This document shows positions 35,002-43,600 of a stretch of 64,000 nt of DNA, one piece after another. The translations under genes and the position numbers were made by a program. Source of the stretch: JALZMG01 sp963844175 (GTDB lineage Bacteria; Actinomycetota; Acidimicrobiia; Acidimicrobiales; Ilumatobacteraceae); NCBI GenBank assembly GCA_963844175.1, contig CAWJNE010000021.1:372001-436000 (forward strand). The letters run 5' to 3'. The stretch's first letter is position 1. Each line of letters opens with the position of its first letter. The notes under the pieces are model-generated. The model worked only from the letters and a program-made list of their open reading frames with translations, did not search any database and had not been told where the DNA came from.

Positions 35002-37059
35002 ATGTCGGTCGACGAGATCGTGCACGGCACGTGCCACCACGACTGCCCCGACTCGTGTGGTTGGGAGGTGACCGTCCGCGACGGCGTGGCCGTCAAGCTG
35101 CGCGGGCGCGCCGACCACCCGTACAGCTACGGCGAGCTGTGCCCCAAGGTCAACCGCTTCATCGATCGCGTGTACAGCCCGGACCGCGTCCTGCACCCGC
35201 TGCGCCGGGTCGGTCCGAAGGGCGAGGCCCGGTTCGAGCAGATCACGTGGGACGACGCGTTGACCGAGATCGCCACCCGCCTGCACGGCGTGATCGACGA
35301 GCACGGCGCCGAATCGATCCTGCCCTTCAGCGACGCCGGCAACCAGAGTCTCCTCGCCATGTCCAGCATGGACGGCCGGTTCTTCCACCACCTCGGCGCC
35401 AGCCTGCTCGATCGGGCGATCTGCGGCCCGACCGTCGGCGCGGGCGTGCGGATGACCAACGGCACCAGCCTCGGCCTCGACCCGCTCGAGCTGCGCCACA
35501 GCCGCCTCATCATCATCTGGGCCAGCAACACCCGGCTCACCAACCGCCACCTGTGGCCGACCATCGAGGCGGCGCGCGCCGACGGGGCGAAGGTCGTGGT
35601 GATCGACCCGTTGCGGACGACCACCGCCGACTCGGCCGATCAGTTCATCCAACCCCGCCCCGGCACCGACATCGCCCTGATGCTGGCGATGATCCACGTG
35701 CTGGTCCGCGACGGGCTCGTCGACCGGACATGGGTCGACGAGCACACGGTCGGGTTCGCCGAGCTGGCCGACCACGTGGCCGGCTGGACGCCGTCGCGTG
35801 CGGCCGAGATCTGCGACGTCGAAGCGACCGTGATCGAGGAGCTGGCCCGCGAGTACGGCACCATCCGCCCGGCCGCCATCCGCACCTTGATCGGCGGGGA
35901 GCACCACGAGAACGGGGCGATGCTCTTCCGGACGATGGCCGTGCTGCCGGCCCTCGTCGGCGCGTGGCAGGACCGGGGCGGTGGGCTGGCCCGCAGCGTC
36001 GGCTCGTACCAGGACGCCCTCGTCGACGGGCCAGCGGTGACCCGTCCGGACCTGCTCGCGGGGCGCACGCCGCGCACGCTGAACATGAGTCGGCTGGGCG
36101 AGATCCTGACCGACCCGGAGCTCGATCCGCCGGTGTCGGCCCTGATCGTCTGGAACTGCAACCCGCTCGTCATCGTGCCCAACGCCGAGCTCGTCCGTCG
36201 CGGCCTGGCCCGCGACGACCTCTTCACGGTCGTGCACGAGCAGTTCGTCACCGACACCGCCCGATACGCCGACCTCGTGCTGCCGGCCACCACCCAGCTC
36301 GAGTCCACCGACGTGGTGCTGTCGTGGGGCCACCTGTGGATGGGCTGGAACGAAGCGGCCATCGCGCCGCGCGGTGAGTCGTGCAGCAACCCCGAGCTGT
36401 TCCGCCGGATCGCCGCGGCGATGGACCTCGACGAACCTGCGCTGCGCGCCGACGACGAGACGCTGCTGCGCGACGCCCTCGGCGCCAAGGTCGATCTCGA
36501 TGCGCTGGCGGCGACCGGTTGGCTGCGCGTGCCGTACCCGGAGGACGGTCGCCCGTGGGGCGCTGGTGTGTTCCCGACGGCCTCGGGCAAGGTCGAGTTC
36601 GTCAGCGACGCCCTCGTGCGCATGGGGCAGCCGGCGCTGCCGACGTTCGTGGCCCCGCGCGAGGGCCCGCACGGTGACCCCGAGCTGATCGAGCGGTTCC
36701 CGTTGCAGCTCCTCACGCCCAAGCACCACACCCGCTTCCTCAACTCGGGCTACTCGCACCTGCCCAAGCACGGCCCGGCAGAAGGTGCTCCCTTCGTCGA
36801 GCTCGGCGCCGCCGACGCCGCCGCTCGTGGGCTGGCCGAGGGCGACACCGCGACGGTGTGGAACGACCGTGCCTCGTTGCAGCTGCCCGTGCGCATCTCG
36901 ACGCGCTTGCGTCCCGGTGTCGCTGCCATCCCGTTCGGGTGGTGGCAGTCGCAGCACCCCGACGGCAAGTCGGCCAACGCGCTGACCAACGACACGCTCA
37001 CCGAGTGGGGCGGCGGCGTGGCCTACAGCGACACGCTGGTGCAGGTGGTCCGGACGTAG
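35002..37059 (+). CDS. Molybdopterin-dependent oxidoreductase with N-terminal [4Fe-4S] site
   Basis: This 685-residue member of the DMSO-reductase superfamily has an N-terminal cluster motif C-x3-C-x3-C in 'GTCHHDCPDSCGWEV' and a fourth Cys in 'YGELCPKVNRF', then the cofactor-binding domains ('SLLDRAICGPTVGAG', 'VVVIDPLRTTTADSADQFI', 'PGTDIALMLAMIHVLV'). The C-terminal dinucleotide-binding domain reads 'RFPLQLLTPKHHTRFLNSGYSH' and 'IPFGWWQSQHPDGKSANALT'. No Tat signal, electron-transfer or membrane-anchor subunit is present, so a cytoplasmic dehydrogenase of unknown substrate is likely. Confidence 0.9.
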   Translation: MSVDEIVHGTCHHDCPDSCGWEVTVRDGVAVKLRGRADHPYSYGELCPKVNRFIDRVYSPDRVLHPLRRVGPKGEARFEQITWDDALTEIATRLHGVIDEHGAESILPFSDAGNQSLLAMSSMDGRFFHHLGASLLDRAICGPTVGAGVRMTNGTSLGLDPLELRHSRLIIIWASNTRLTNRHLWPTIEAARADGAKVVVIDPLRTTTADSADQFIQPRPGTDIALMLAMIHVLVRDGLVDRTWVDEHTVGFAELADHVAGWTPSRAAEICDVEATVIEELAREYGTIRPAAIRTLIGGEHHENGAMLFRTMAVLPALVGAWQDRGGGLARSVGSYQDALVDGPAVTRPDLLAGRTPRTLNMSRLGEILTDPELDPPVSALIVWNCNPLVIVPNAELVRRGLARDDLFTVVHEQFVTDTARYADLVLPATTQLESTDVVLSWGHLWMGWNEAAIAPRGESCSNPELFRRIAAAMDLDEPALRADDETLLRDALGAKVDLDALAATGWLRVPYPEDGRPWGAGVFPTASGKVEFVSDALVRMGQPALPTFVAPREGPHGDPELIERFPLQLLTPKHHTRFLNSGYSHLPKHGPAEGAPFVELGAADAAARGLAEGDTATVWNDRASLQLPVRISTRLRPGVAAIPFGWWQSQHPDGKSANALTNDTLTEWGGGVAYSDTLVQVVRT

Positions 37060-37069
37060 CATCGGCCGC

Positions 37070-38302
37070 ATGGCCGGCGACCTCATCTACGCGTTCCGCG
37101 TGATGCGGCTGCCGCTGCTCGACGCAGGCGGCGCCACCATCGGACGGATCCAGGACCTCGTCGTCGTGCCCGGTCATCCCGGTGCCGAGCCTCGCCTCGT
37201 CGGGTTCGTCGCCGAGACGCAGCGGCGGCGCGTGTTCGTCAACGCCCACCGTGTTGCCGAGCTCGCCCCCGATGGCGCCCGGCTGCGCAGCTGGGACGTC
37301 GACCTCAACCCGTTCAAGCCACGCGAGGGCGAGGTGCTGATCGGCGCTGACGTCATCAACGCCCGCGTCGGCGACGAGACGGTCAGCGACGTCGCGCTGC
37401 GAGCCGTCGAAGGCGGGCGCGGGCAGTCGTGGGAGATCGCCAAGGTCCGCCTGGCCCGCCGCAACTCGTTGCGGCGGCGGCCGAGCTTCCGCCTCGTCGA
37501 CATCGACGAGGTGCCATCGCTGTTCCCCGCCGTCACGGGGATGGCCGCCGAAGCGGCCCGCCTCCGCGACCTTCACCCGGCCGAGGTGGCCGCGGTCGTG
37601 CGCGCCCTGCCGGTGCCGCAGCGGCGCCAGCTGGCGGCGGCGATGGACGACGACCGCCTCGCCGACCTGCTGGAGGAGCTGCCGGAGTCCGAACAGGTCC
37701 AGGTGATCGAGGGTCTCGACCTCGATCGGCTCACGGGCGTGCTCGAGGAGATGGAGTTCGACGACCTCGCCGATCTGCTCGGCGAGATGTCGGGCGAGCA
37801 GCAGCGCATCATCCTCGACGCCATGGACGACGACGACGCCGCCGTGGTCCGTCAGCTGCTGTCCTACGAGGCCGCCACCGCCGGCGGCATGATGACGCCA
37901 GAGCTGATCCTCCTCGGCGCCACGGCCACCGTCGCCGAAGCGCTGGCCCAGCTGCGCCAGCCGGACTGGGTGGTCAGCATCGCCGCCCAGGTCTTCGTGT
38001 GCCAGCCGCCGTTCAAGGCGCCGACCGGCAAGCTGCTCGGCACGGCCCACTTCCAGCGCCTGCTGCGCGAGCCGCCGAGCATGGAGCTGCGGCACTGCGT
38101 GAGCCAAGACCCGGTGGTCGCCCCGGAATCGACCGACCGCGACGTCGCCGAGGTGCTCGCCAGCTACGACATGCTGGCCGTGGCGGTGTGTGATCCAGCC
38201 GGCCGGGTGCTCGGTGCGGTGACCGTCGACGACGTGCTGGATCGCCAGCTCGGCGCTGGTTGGCGCCAGCGCGAGCTCTCGGCCAGGGCCCGGACGGCAT
38301 GA
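37070..38302 (+). CDS. PRC-barrel / MgtE N-domain / CBS protein without membrane domain
   Basis: This 410-residue soluble protein has a PRC-barrel-like N-terminus ('RLPLLDAGGATIGRIQDLVVVPG'), an MgtE intracellular N domain made of helical repeats ('LHPAEVAAVVRALPVPQRRQLAAAMDDDRLADLLEELPE', 'LTGVLEEMEFDDLADLLGEM') and a CBS pair ('SYEAATAGGMMTPELI', 'VAVCDPAGRVLGAVTVDDVL'). The transport domain of MgtE is absent. This arrangement, followed by a DUF1003 gene, is common in Actinobacteria and may sense Mg2+ or nucleotides. It starts 10 bp after the oxidoreductase stop. Confidence 0.85.
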   Translation: MAGDLIYAFRVMRLPLLDAGGATIGRIQDLVVVPGHPGAEPRLVGFVAETQRRRVFVNAHRVAELAPDGARLRSWDVDLNPFKPREGEVLIGADVINARVGDETVSDVALRAVEGGRGQSWEIAKVRLARRNSLRRRPSFRLVDIDEVPSLFPAVTGMAAEAARLRDLHPAEVAAVVRALPVPQRRQLAAAMDDDRLADLLEELPESEQVQVIEGLDLDRLTGVLEEMEFDDLADLLGEMSGEQQRIILDAMDDDDAAVVRQLLSYEAATAGGMMTPELILLGATATVAEALAQLRQPDWVVSIAAQVFVCQPPFKAPTGKLLGTAHFQRLLREPPSMELRHCVSQDPVVAPESTDRDVAEVLASYDMLAVAVCDPAGRVLGAVTVDDVLDRQLGAGWRQRELSARARTA

Positions 38303-38312
38303 GGGGGCCCCG

Positions 38313-38837
38313 ATGGTCAAGCGTCGCGAAGACCTCACCGCGCCTCGCGCCCGCCGTCGCCGGATGCGCTACGACTCGGACGCGGTCGGCCGCTTCAGCG
38401 AGACGATCGCCCGCTTCTTCGGCACCGGCCGGTTCCTGGCCATCCAGACCGTCATCGTCATCGTCTGGATCATCATCAACGTCACCGTCGTGGCGTTGCA
38501 GTGGGACCCGTACCCGTTCATCCTGCTGAACCTGGCGTTCTCGACCCAGGCGGCGTACGCCGCGCCGCTCATCCTGCTGGCCGCGAGCCGCCAGGAGGCC
38601 CGCGACCGTGTGCAGACCGAACTCGACCGCACGGTCGCCGAGCGAACCCGGTTCGAGACAGAGTTCCTGGCCCGGGAGATCGCCGGCGTGCGGCTGATGC
38701 TGTCCGACGTCGTCACCGGCGAGGAGCTGCGCGACCAGCTCGACGAGCTGCGGCGGTCCCTCGACCGGCTGGCCGAGCGGCTGGACGATCCGGCGACGTC
38801 AGGCGACGGGGAGACGCCGTCGGTCGGCGTCGGCTGA
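38313..38837 (+). CDS. DUF1003 membrane protein
   Basis: This 174-residue protein has two closely spaced membrane segments ('FLAIQTVIVIVWIIINVTVVAL' and 'PFILLNLAFSTQAAYAAPLILLAA') followed by 'ASRQEARDRVQTELD', the hallmark of DUF1003, and a charged coiled-coil tail. It follows the MgtE-N/CBS gene by 10 bp; the pairing of these two families suggests they act together in ion or membrane homeostasis. The 3' end overlaps the convergent hydrolase gene by 39 bp. Confidence 0.88.
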   Translation: MVKRREDLTAPRARRRRMRYDSDAVGRFSETIARFFGTGRFLAIQTVIVIVWIIINVTVVALQWDPYPFILLNLAFSTQAAYAAPLILLAASRQEARDRVQTELDRTVAERTRFETEFLAREIAGVRLMLSDVVTGEELRDQLDELRRSLDRLAERLDDPATSGDGETPSVGVG

Positions 38838-39680
38838 CGCCACGACGAGGTCGATCAGCTCGACGGTCAGTTCGGCGAAGCGGTCCGGGTCCGACAGCGC
38901 GGCGAGGTGGTCGGCCGGCAGCTCGCGCACCGTGGCGGCGAGCGCGGCGGCCAGGGCCCGCTGCTTGCGCGGCGGCACAAGGCGGTCCTTCGTGGTGACC
39001 AGGCTGCCTGCCGGCACGCCGAGCGACGCCGCCCAGGGCCGAGCGTCGTAGCGGGCCAGCGCGCGGCCGGCGTCAACCATGGCGAAGGCGTCGTTGCGCG
39101 ACATCTCGCTGACCAGCCAGGGCACGAACGGCTCGAGACGGTGGCCGGCGCCGACCAGCTTGGCGACGGCCCGACGCAGGTACCAGCGATAGCCGCGGCT
39201 GCGCATCCACGACCCGGCGATCGGGAACACCCGCCAGATGGCCCGCTCGCGACGGGTGCCGCTCCACTCCAGGGCGGTGGCCTGCACGATCAACCCCCCG
39301 ACCAGGTCCGGATGGCGCCGGCACAGGTGCAGGCCGACCGGCCCGCCCATCGAGTAGCCGATGGCGACGACCGAGCGCAGGCCGAGCGCCCGCACGACGG
39401 CAGCGGCATCGTCGGCGGCGTCCTCGAGCGTGAACTTGTCCGGCGAGCGCAGCCCACGCCCGTGGCCGCGGTGGTCGATCCCGACGAACGAACACCGTTC
39501 GGCGAGGCGTTCGTAGGCGGGGAAGAACTGCAGGTCGCTCGACGCTGTCCAGCCGTGCAGCAGCAGCACGACCGGGGCGTCGGGATCAGCGTGCCGGTGA
39601 ACGCGGACGAAGAACTCGCCGCGCCCGTCGATGCGCACCGTGCGCCCGTCGGGCAACCACGGCAACCTCAGGTCACCCAT
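38799..39680 (-). CDS. Alpha/beta hydrolase
   Basis: This 293-residue alpha/beta hydrolase has the oxyanion region 'VVLLLHGWTASSDLQF', the nucleophile elbow 'AIGYSMGGPVGLH' (Ser in GYSMGG), an acid in 'TTKDRLVPP' and the catalytic His in 'LPADHLAAL'. It probably hydrolyses an ester or lactone. ATG at 39680 is used. A REP-like palindrome lies just upstream. Confidence 0.87.
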   Translation of the reverse strand: MGDLRLPWLPDGRTVRIDGRGEFFVRVHRHADPDAPVVLLLHGWTASSDLQFFPAYERLAERCSFVGIDHRGHGRGLRSPDKFTLEDAADDAAAVVRALGLRSVVAIGYSMGGPVGLHLCRRHPDLVGGLIVQATALEWSGTRRERAIWRVFPIAGSWMRSRGYRWYLRRAVAKLVGAGHRLEPFVPWLVSEMSRNDAFAMVDAGRALARYDARPWAASLGVPAGSLVTTKDRLVPPRKQRALAAALAATVRELPADHLAALSDPDRFAELTVELIDLVVASADADRRRLPVA

Positions 39681-39708
39681 CGCCGGGAGGGTACCCACGC
39701 CGTCCCCG

Positions 39709-39772
39709 TCCGAGGGTTTGCGGAGGGGCTTCCCCGCAGCTGACCCTCCGATGCAGGAAACCCTCCGATGGA
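39709..39772. repeat. Palindromic REP-like element, copy 2 (shorter, diverged)
   Basis: GTCCGAGGGTTTGC (39709-39722) and GGAAACCCTCCGATGGAC (about 39756-39773) are imperfect inverted arms. The centre, GGAGGGGCTTCCCCGCAGC, matches the centre of copy 1 (AGAGGGGAAGCCCCGCAGG) apart from a few bases. It separates the alpha/beta hydrolase start from the end of the saccharopine-dehydrogenase-like gene. Confidence 0.8.
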
Positions 39773-40696
39773 CTACGTGGGCAGGGCGATGCCGGTGAAG
39801 GACTGCAGGCGGACACCGTGGCGGGCGACGGTCGCCAGCAGTGCAGCCGTCGGCAGATCCTCGTCCGATGACGTGACGACACCGGGCGGCACGTCCGTCG
39901 CGGCGAGGTGGTCGACGAATGCCGCAGCGACGGCCGCCGCCGCCGTGCCGAGCAGCTCGGCGATGCCCAGGATCAGCGTCGCCCGCACCGCTCGGTCGTC
40001 GTGACCCCGAGCTTCGACGCGCAGGGCCCCGATCCCGCCCTCTCGATGCGGCGGGCTGAGCATCGGCAGCCGGGCGGTGAACCGATCCCGTCTGGTCGCC
40101 GAGGTCCGGGCCGAGATGCGGTCGACCTCGGGGAAGCTGCGGTGCAGCAGCCACGGATCGGGCAGCTCGGCGCGGTAGCAGTCACGGGCACCGACGGGCT
40201 CCGGGAACCAGCAGAGCTCCCGGCCGCTCCCGGCCGGCCGCTCGATCCACTCGTCGTCGTGCCACCCCACCGCCCACCCGCGCAGGGCGCGGTGGTGCTC
40301 CCGGGCGCACGCCGGGCCGGCCGTGCCGTGGACGGCGATGTGCAGCTCCTCGCAGCCGGCCAACGACGACGCCAGGCGGCGGGCGAGCAGCCCGCTCAGG
40401 CCGGGCGACACCGCCGCGCCGACGACGAGGGTGGCGCCGTTGGCGCGAGCAAGGTCGTCGAGGTCGAGCAGCTCACGCACGTCCTGCGTCGAGCCGCTCG
40501 TCGAAACGACGTCGATGCCGGCCGACACCAGCTCGGCGGCCCGCTCGGCGTGGGGACCGGCAGTGGCCAGCACGGCCAGCCCGGCCCCGCGGCGTGTCGC
40601 GGCGTCAGCACCGACGAGGCGGTGGCGGTCGGCGACGGCCCGGCGCAGCCGTTCGGCGACGACGCCGCGCCCGATGATGCTGACCGCGTCCGTCAC
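39773..40696 (-). CDS. Saccharopine-dehydrogenase-like / NAD(P)-binding Rossmann-fold protein
   Basis: This 307-residue protein begins with a dinucleotide-binding strand-loop-helix 'AVSIIGRGVVAERLRRAV' and continues with 'VDVVSTSGSTQDVRELLDLDDLARANGATLVVGAAVSPGLSGLLARRLA', the pattern of saccharopine dehydrogenase-like proteins in which an acidic neighbour and a Pro-Gly turn follow the Rossmann domain. The substrate is unknown. GTG at 40696 overlaps the stop of a tiny upstream gene by 4 bp. Confidence 0.78.
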   Translation of the reverse strand: MTDAVSIIGRGVVAERLRRAVADRHRLVGADAATRRGAGLAVLATAGPHAERAAELVSAGIDVVSTSGSTQDVRELLDLDDLARANGATLVVGAAVSPGLSGLLARRLASSLAGCEELHIAVHGTAGPACAREHHRALRGWAVGWHDDEWIERPAGSGRELCWFPEPVGARDCYRAELPDPWLLHRSFPEVDRISARTSATRRDRFTARLPMLSPPHREGGIGALRVEARGHDDRAVRATLILGIAELLGTAAAAVAAAFVDHLAATDVPPGVVTSSDEDLPTAALLATVARHGVRLQSFTGIALPT

Positions 40697-40830
40697 GGGT
40701 CTGGGAGCTCGACGGGCTGCCAGCCCCCGTGCTGCGGTGGCGTGCCGCCTCGACCGCGAGCCCGGAGCGCACCGGCGATGGCCCCGGCGAGGAACAGGGC
40801 GACGAAGGCCCTGCGGAGGAGACGCACCAC
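40693..40830 (-). CDS. Small single-span membrane protein (45 aa)
   Basis: Starting at GTG 40830, this short frame encodes a basic N-terminus 'RLLRRAF', one hydrophobic segment 'VALFLAGAIAGAL' and a soluble tail with 'GGWQPVELPDP'. The stop codon overlaps the GTG of the saccharopine-dehydrogenase-like gene (GTGA), a normal sign of translational coupling, and the basic-hydrophobic-polar layout looks like a real membrane peptide. No family is recognised. Confidence 0.55.
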   Translation of the reverse strand: MVRLLRRAFVALFLAGAIAGALRARGRGGTPPQHGGWQPVELPDP

Positions 40831-40873
40831 GGGTCGTCACGTTGGCAGGCGCTCGCGGGCGGCGCAAGCCGCG

Positions 40874-41857
40874 TCAGCCGGCCGTGTGCGCGGCCCACAG
40901 CTCGGTGGCGCCGAACCCCTTGAGCTCGTAGATGCCGAGCGACGGCCAGGTGCCCCCCTCGGGGTGGGCATCGCGCACCGCTCGCGTCACGGCGACGACC
41001 CCCGGCGGGGCGGCGGCCACCGCGCGGCTGGCCACGTTCACCGCCGGGCCGTAGAGGTCGCCCTCGAACCAGAATGCCGAGCCGAGGTCGAGTCCGGCGC
41101 GCATCTGGGGGATGCCGAGCTGGCGCCGACCCTCGCTCAGCGCCGACGCGATGGCGACGGCCGACTCCGTGTCGGCGGCGGCGAACATCACCTCGTCACC
41201 GATGGTCTTGACGAGGCGGGCGCCGTGGCCGGCGACGGTGTCGTACACCAACTGCTCGAACGCCTGCACGAACGACGCCATCGCGCTGGCCCCGTGCTGT
41301 CGGGTGAGGGCGGAGAAGCCGACCATGTCGGCAAACCCGACCGTCCGCATGGTCCCATCGCGTCCCGGGAGGCGGGCGCTCAGCTCGCGGCGGATCGCCG
41401 CCTGGAGCTGGTGGCGGTGGACGTAACCGAGCAGCCACGTCAGCCGATCGAGATCGAGGTAGGGCAGGATCAGCTTGGGGACCTCGTCGGGGCTGAGGTC
41501 CTCGTCGAGCAGGGCGCGGATGTCGTCGACCCACACCTCGGCGATGCGGGCGACGGCGGCGCTGATCACCCGCGTCTGGCGCACGAGACGCTCCAGCCCG
41601 CCCAGCGAGTCGACCTGCTCCATGGCCCGGCGGAACGCGGTCACGTCGAGCGCGGTGCCGATGCGGTCCGTCGGCACGGGGTCGGCGAACCCCATGGCTC
41701 GCCACAGCCGCCGGCCGAAGGCGGGGTCGACACCTGCGGCATCGGCGACGTCGTCCAGGGTCAGGTCGTACGGACCGGGTCGGATCGCCTCGTCGAACGC
41801 GGCGGCGAGCCGGGCCAACCCATCGTCCGCACCTGGCGACGCCTCCGTGTCGGTCAC
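40874..41857 (-). CDS. Class III adenylate/guanylate cyclase
   Basis: This 327-residue protein has an N-terminal helical regulatory region (about 1-165) and a C-terminal catalytic cyclase domain. Metal-binding aspartates are in 'TVGFADMVGFSAL' and 'VKTIGDEVMFAA'; the transition-state Asn/Arg are in 'GPAVNVASRAVAA'. The N-terminal part resembles the pH-sensing type of regulatory domain found on mycobacterial cyclases, but that is weak. It should make cAMP or cGMP in the cytoplasm. GTG at 41857 is chosen; an ATG at 41923 would add 22 residues. Confidence 0.85.
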   Translation of the reverse strand: MTDTEASPGADDGLARLAAAFDEAIRPGPYDLTLDDVADAAGVDPAFGRRLWRAMGFADPVPTDRIGTALDVTAFRRAMEQVDSLGGLERLVRQTRVISAAVARIAEVWVDDIRALLDEDLSPDEVPKLILPYLDLDRLTWLLGYVHRHQLQAAIRRELSARLPGRDGTMRTVGFADMVGFSALTRQHGASAMASFVQAFEQLVYDTVAGHGARLVKTIGDEVMFAAADTESAVAIASALSEGRRQLGIPQMRAGLDLGSAFWFEGDLYGPAVNVASRAVAAAPPGVVAVTRAVRDAHPEGGTWPSLGIYELKGFGATELWAAHTAG

Positions 41858-42001
41858 GGCTACGGACGGTACCCGTGGCAGCAGCGCGCCGCTCTCACGG
41901 GTCGGGCGGCGGAAGGTGCACATGAACGCGTCGGCGAGCTGCGTTCACTGCGTCTCGACACGGTGTCCCAGCGCTTCGACGTCGCGGCAAGGATGGCGGG
42001 C

Positions 42002-43600
42002 GTGACCGACCTCCATGCGCCGGCGGCCGAGATCGCCGGAGCCCGCCGCCATGACCTCGGCTCCCTGCTCGCCCGCACCGCGGCCCGGACTCCGGACCGG
42101 ACGGCGATCGTGTGGGGCGGCCGGCGCGAGACCTACGGCGAGTACAACGCCACCGTCAACCGGACGGCCCACGCCCTGCTCGAGCGCGGCGTGCAGCGCG
42201 GCGACCGGATCGCCGTGCTCTCGCACAACTGCCGCGACTTCGTGGTGGCCTACTTCGCGCTGGCCAAGCTCGGCGCCATCTCGGTGCCGATCAACTTCAT
42301 GCTCAACGCCGCCGAGGTCGCCTACATCCTCGGCCATTCCGGCGCCAGCGGCTACGTCGTCGAGGACGCGCTGGCCGGCACGATGCTCGAGGCCATCGAG
42401 CAGGTCGACGCGAGTGGCGCGGCGACCGTGCGCGGCGTCATCACCACAGCGGGCGGTGCACCGCCCAACGGCTGGGAGACCGTCGGCGCGTGGGCCGACC
42501 ACCCCGACGAGGGGGAGCCGAACACGATCATCGACGACGACTCGCCGCTGCAGCTGATGTACACCAGTGGCACCGAGTCTCGGCCCAAGGGCGTCACGCT
42601 GACCAGCCGGTCGCTGATCACGCAGTACACGAGCTGCATCGTCGACGGTGGGATGGACGCCGACGACGTCGAGATCCACTCGCTGCCCTTCTACCACTGC
42701 GCCCAGCTGCACTGCTTCTTCACCCCGGACGTGTACCTCGGCGCGACGAACGTGATCCTGCCGGGTCCGGACCCGGAGCTCATCCTGCGCACGATCGAGG
42801 CCGAGCGGGTGACGAAGCTGTTCTGCCCACCGACCGTCTGGATCTCGTTGTTGCGGGCGGCTGCGTTCGACAGCTGCGACCTCTCGTCGTTGCGCAAGGG
42901 GTACTACGGCGCATCGGCGATGCCCGTCGAGATCCTCAAGGAGCTCAGCCGGCGCCTGCCCGGCGTCGGGTTCTGGAACTTCTACGGTCAGACAGAGATG
43001 TCGCCGCTGGCCACCATCCTGCGCCCGCACGAGCAACTGGCGCGCCTCGGGTCGGCGGGCAGGGCGGCGATCAACGTCGAGACGCGCATCGTCGACGACG
43101 ACGACCGACCCGTCGCGCCCGGCACCGTCGGCGAGATCGTGCATCGCAGCCCGCAGGCGATGGTCGGGTACTGGGACGATCCGGACAAGACGGCCGAGGC
43201 GTTCCGAGGCGGCTGGTTCCACTCGGGCGACCTCGGCGTGCTGGATCCGGACGGATACCTGAGCATCGTCGACCGCAAGAAGGACATGATCAAGTCCGGC
43301 GGCGAGAACGTCGCCAGCCGCGAGGTCGAGGAGGTGCTGTTCCAGCACCCGGCCGTCGCCGAGGCCGCCGTCTTCGGTGTCCCCGATCCGCACTGGATCG
43401 AGGCCGTCGCCGCGGTGGTCGTGCTCCGCCCGGGCCACGAGGCTGCGCCGTCCGAGTTGATCGAGCACGTCCGCCGTCACCTCGCCGGGTACAAGACGCC
43501 GAAGCACGTGACGATCGGTGCCTCCCTGCCCAAGAACCCCAGCGGGAAGATCCTCAAGCGCCAGCTGCGCGAGGAGTTCGCCCGGCCGGACGCGCCGTGA
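42002..43600 (+). CDS. Acyl-CoA synthetase (AMP-forming, fatty-acid/aryl-CoA ligase family)
   Basis: This 532-residue AMP-binding ligase shows the P-loop 'LMYTSGTESRPKGVTLT', 'NFYGQTEMSPLATILRP' and 'GWFHSGDLGVLDPDGYLSIVDRKKDMIKSGGENV'. The C-terminal catalytic Lys is in 'LPKNPSGKILKRQLRE'. It activates a carboxylic acid to its CoA thioester. GTG at 42002 has AAGGA 8 bp upstream; the ATG at 41993 has no room for a ribosome binding site. Its stop overlaps the FAH gene by 4 bp. Confidence 0.93.
   Translation: MTDLHAPAAEIAGARRHDLGSLLARTAARTPDRTAIVWGGRRETYGEYNATVNRTAHALLERGVQRGDRIAVLSHNCRDFVVAYFALAKLGAISVPINFMLNAAEVAYILGHSGASGYVVEDALAGTMLEAIEQVDASGAATVRGVITTAGGAPPNGWETVGAWADHPDEGEPNTIIDDDSPLQLMYTSGTESRPKGVTLTSRSLITQYTSCIVDGGMDADDVEIHSLPFYHCAQLHCFFTPDVYLGATNVILPGPDPELILRTIEAERVTKLFCPPTVWISLLRAAAFDSCDLSSLRKGYYGASAMPVEILKELSRRLPGVGFWNFYGQTEMSPLATILRPHEQLARLGSAGRAAINVETRIVDDDDRPVAPGTVGEIVHRSPQAMVGYWDDPDKTAEAFRGGWFHSGDLGVLDPDGYLSIVDRKKDMIKSGGENVASREVEEVLFQHPAVAEAAVFGVPDPHWIEAVAAVVVLRPGHEAAPSELIEHVRRHLAGYKTPKHVTIGASLPKNPSGKILKRQLREEFARPDAP

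Noticed and set aside
33571..37086. 1171-codon minus-strand frame ending with the FAD oxidase
   Set aside because: The first two thirds are antisense to the molybdopterin oxidoreductase; the oxidase starts at 34860.
39908..43600. 1230-codon open frame ending with the acyl-CoA ligase
   Set aside because: Only the part from 42002 has protein-like sequence; upstream is antisense to the saccharopine-like and cyclase genes.
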